A stretch of 64,000 bases of DNA, from contig JAPUDV010000067.1 of the NCBI GenBank assembly GCA_027492875.1, positions 3,180-67,179 on the forward strand, given 5' to 3'. A program made the translations under genes and the position numbers. The stretch is from Candidatus Competibacteraceae bacterium. GTDB taxonomy: Bacteria; Pseudomonadota; Gammaproteobacteria; Competibacterales; Competibacteraceae. Of this stretch, positions 62,023 to 64,000 are shown one piece after another (the first letter of the stretch is position 1; each line of letters begins with the position of its first letter). Below the pieces are notes generated by a model that was given only the letters and a program-made list of their open reading frames with translations, did no database searches and was not told the DNA's origin.

Positions 62023-62094
62023 AGGCCACGCCGACGCCGCGCCGTTACCTTGGAACCGGACGCCCCAGGCTGGGCGCCGTCCGCCGCTTCCCGC

Positions 62095-64000
62095 TCAAGG
62101 CACCGCCTCTTCCTCGGCGATCTCCACCTGTAAATCGTCGCCACGCACGGTGACCATCACATGCCCGCCGTTGACCAGCCGGCCGAACAGTAACTCCTCG
62201 GCCAGGCGGCGCTTGATGTTCTCCTGGATGATCCGCGCCATGGGCCGCGCGCCCATCTTGGGATCGTAACCGCGTTCGGCCAGCCAAGCCCGCCCCGCCC
62301 GATCCACTTCTACCGTCACCTTCTTCGACTCCAACTGCGCTTCCAGTTCGATCAGGAACTTGTCCACCACCTGCGCGATGGTGATCGGCGTCAACCCCTT
62401 GAACTGAACGATGGCGTCCAAGCGGTTGCGGAACTCCGGCGAAAACAGTCGCTTGATGGCCTCCATGCCGTCGCTGCTATGATCCTGCATGGTAAAGCCA
62501 ATCGAGGGCCGCTCCATCAGTTCGGCACCGGCGTTGGTGGTCATCACGATGATCACGTTGCGGAAATCGGCCTTACGGCCGTTGTTGTCCGTCAGCGTGC
62601 CGTGGTCCATCACCTGCAGCAGCAGGTTGAATACGTCCGGGTGGGCTTTTTCCACCTCGTCCAGCAGCAGCACCGCGTGCGGGTGCTTGAGGATGGCGTC
62701 GGTCAGCAGGCCGCCCTGATCGAAGCCGACGTAGCCCGGCGGTGCGCCGATCAGCCGCGACACCGTGTGCCGCTCCATATACTCGCTCATGTCGAAGCGG
62801 ATCAGTTCGATGCCCATGATCCGGGCGAGCTGTCGCGTGACCTCGGTCTTGCCGACGCCGGTCGGGCCGGCGAACAGGAAGTTACCGATCGGCTTCTGCT
62901 CGTTGCCCAGACCGGCGCGCGCCATCTTGATGGCGTTGGCCAGCATGCCGATGGCCTCATCCTGACCGAACACCACCAGCTTCAGATCGCGCTCCAGGTT
63001 GCGCAACACATCCTTGTCCGAGGAAGACACGGTCTTGGGCGGAATGCGGGCGATCTTGGCGATGATCGTTTCGATATCGCCGACATTGATCACTTTCTTG
63101 CGCTTGGCGACCGGCAGCAGCCGCTGGCTGGCGCCGGCCTCGTCGATGACGTCGATGGCCTTGTCCGGCAGATGGCGATCATTGATGTAGCGCGCCGACA
63201 GATCCACCGCCGCGCGCAGCGCCTTATCGGCGTATTTGACGTCGTGGTGTTCCTCGAAGCGGGTTTTCAGCCCGCGCAGGATCTGATAGGTTTCCTCGAT
63301 CGACGGCTCGGTGACATCGATCTTCTGGAAGCGCCGCGCCAGCGCCCGATCCTTCTCGAAAATGCCGCGATACTCCTGATAGGTGGTCGAGCCGATGCAC
63401 TTCATCTCCCCCGAGGCCAGCATCGGCTTGATCAGGTTCGAGGCGTCCATCACCCCGCCGGAAGCCGCTCCCGCGCCGATGATGGTGTGGATCTCGTCGA
63501 TGAACAGCACGGCGTTCCGTTCCTTGCGCAGTTGCGCCAAGACCGACTTCAAGCGCTTCTCGAAATCACCGCGATACTTGGTGCCAGCCACTACCGATCC
63601 CAGATCCAGCGCGTAGATGGTGGCGTTGCGCAACACGTCCGGCACCTCGCCGTCGACGATCATCTTCGCCAACCCTTCGGCGATGGCGGTCTTGCCGACC
63701 CCGGCCTCGCCGACGAACAGAGGATTGTTCTTGCGCCGCCGGCACAGGATCTGGATGGTGCGCTCGACCTCCTCGCGCCGGCCGATCAGCGGGTCGATGC
63801 GCCCCTGCCGCGCCAGCTCGTTCAGGTTGGTGGCGAAATTTTCCAGCGGCTTGGCGTTCTGATTCTCGGGGCCTTCCTCGCCCTGCGGGGGGGCGGCGTC
63901 CTGCTCGTCGGACACTTTGGAAATGCCGTGCGAGATGAAATTCACCACGTCCAGTCGACTGATTTCCTGCTGCTTGAGGAAATAAACTGCCTGCGATTCC
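62095..64000 (-). CDS. clpA: ATP-dependent Clp protease ATP-binding subunit ClpA (5' end outside the window)
   Basis: ClpA unfolds proteins for the ClpP protease. The visible 635 codons run past the window end: upstream of the apparent start the frame continues as ESQAVYFLKQQEISRLDVVN, which is the end of the ClpA N domain, so the true start is off the window. The first AAA module has FVGEAGVGKTAIAEGLAK and FIDEIHTIIGAG; the second has FAGPTGVGKTEVTRQLA and LLLDEVEKAHPDVFNLLLQV; the IGL-type loop for ClpP appears as SIGFTM. It differs from ClpB by lacking the middle coiled coil. Confidence 0.97.
   Translation of the reverse strand, partial: ESQAVYFLKQQEISRLDVVNFISHGISKVSDEQDAAPPQGEEGPENQNAKPLENFATNLNELARQGRIDPLIGRREEVERTIQILCRRRKNNPLFVGEAGVGKTAIAEGLAKMIVDGEVPDVLRNATIYALDLGSVVAGTKYRGDFEKRLKSVLAQLRKERNAVLFIDEIHTIIGAGAASGGVMDASNLIKPMLASGEMKCIGSTTYQEYRGIFEKDRALARRFQKIDVTEPSIEETYQILRGLKTRFEEHHDVKYADKALRAAVDLSARYINDRHLPDKAIDVIDEAGASQRLLPVAKRKKVINVGDIETIIAKIARIPPKTVSSSDKDVLRNLERDLKLVVFGQDEAIGMLANAIKMARAGLGNEQKPIGNFLFAGPTGVGKTEVTRQLARIMGIELIRFDMSEYMERHTVSRLIGAPPGYVGFDQGGLLTDAILKHPHAVLLLDEVEKAHPDVFNLLLQVMDHGTLTDNNGRKADFRNVIIVMTTNAGAELMERPSIGFTMQDHSSDGMEAIKRLFSPEFRNRLDAIVQFKGLTPITIAQVVDKFLIELEAQLESKKVTVEVDRAGRAWLAERGYDPKMGARPMARIIQENIKRRLAEELLFGRLVNGGHVMVTVRGDDLQVEIAEEEAVP

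Noticed and set aside
62023-62094. A bidirectional terminator between infA and clpA
   Set aside because: A GC-rich CGGACG...CGTCCG pairing exists but the stem is imperfect and there is no T-run on either strand.

Overview
The window is a GC-rich chromosomal segment of a nitrogen-fixing gammaproteobacterium. The gamma assignment rests on an adjacent NifL-NifA pair, an Rnf complex of the RnfABCDGE type, RsmJ, DsbB, MtgA and a PuuR-like regulator. A phasin gene shows that the cell makes polyhydroxyalkanoate, and HiPIP plus rubredoxin genes fit a redox-versatile lifestyle. A Competibacter/Contendobacter-like or Chromatiales-like host is my inference; no rRNA gene is present to settle it.

Layout. 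1-1.3 kb: the N-terminus of a membrane sensor-like protein and draT, both on the minus strand. 1.4-11.2 kb: a plus-strand nitrogenase run, nifH-D-K-T-Y-(90-aa protein)-F-E-N-X-fdxB, behind a sigma-54-type promoter and with hairpins in several gaps. 11.3-13.3 kb: molybdate genes (di-TOBE molbindin, modA, modB) whose expected modC is missing. 13.4-18.8 kb: an accessory block with a tandem-AAA ATPase, a small acidic protein, a WYL regulator and an AlbA_2/Schlafen-type ATPase regulator, followed by a decayed gene and an IS21-family remnant (18.8-19.5 kb). 19.5-25.5 kb: a PuuR-like repressor, gabD, gabT, a nitrilase-family enzyme and a persulfide dioxygenase-rhodanese fusion. 25.6-34.4 kb: nifL-nifA on the minus strand, diverging from rnfABCDGEH on the plus strand; the gap holds a perfect NifA upstream site and a sigma-54 promoter.

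34.4-64 kb is mainly housekeeping with a few unusual neighbourhoods: a penicillin-acylase-family enzyme, HiPIP, an RLAN/ATP-grasp plus GNAT/C39-peptidase pair, argE, an AEC transporter, two Uma2 genes, hemolysin III, dgt, pcm with a degenerate M14-family protein, a phasin with a well-defined operator/promoter, rsmJ, an ornithine-lipid pair (olsB with an olsA-like plsC), an EF-G paralogue, a macrodomain protein, an unknown 408-aa protein coupled to an MscS channel, rubredoxin, thiD-thiE, hemL, dsbB, a SelT/SelW-like protein, mtgA, a flavodoxin-like protein, infA and the 3' part of clpA.

How the parts work together. NifL-NifA controls sigma-54 promoters at nifH and rnfA. Rnf drives low-potential electrons towards flavodoxin NifF and ferredoxin FdxB for nitrogenase reductase NifH. 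NifE, NifN, NifX and NifY handle cofactor assembly, the mod genes bring molybdenum, and DraT can switch NifH off by ADP-ribosylation. nifB, nifU, nifS, nifV, nifW and draG are not in the window. All functional calls are from sequence reading; no database search was run.
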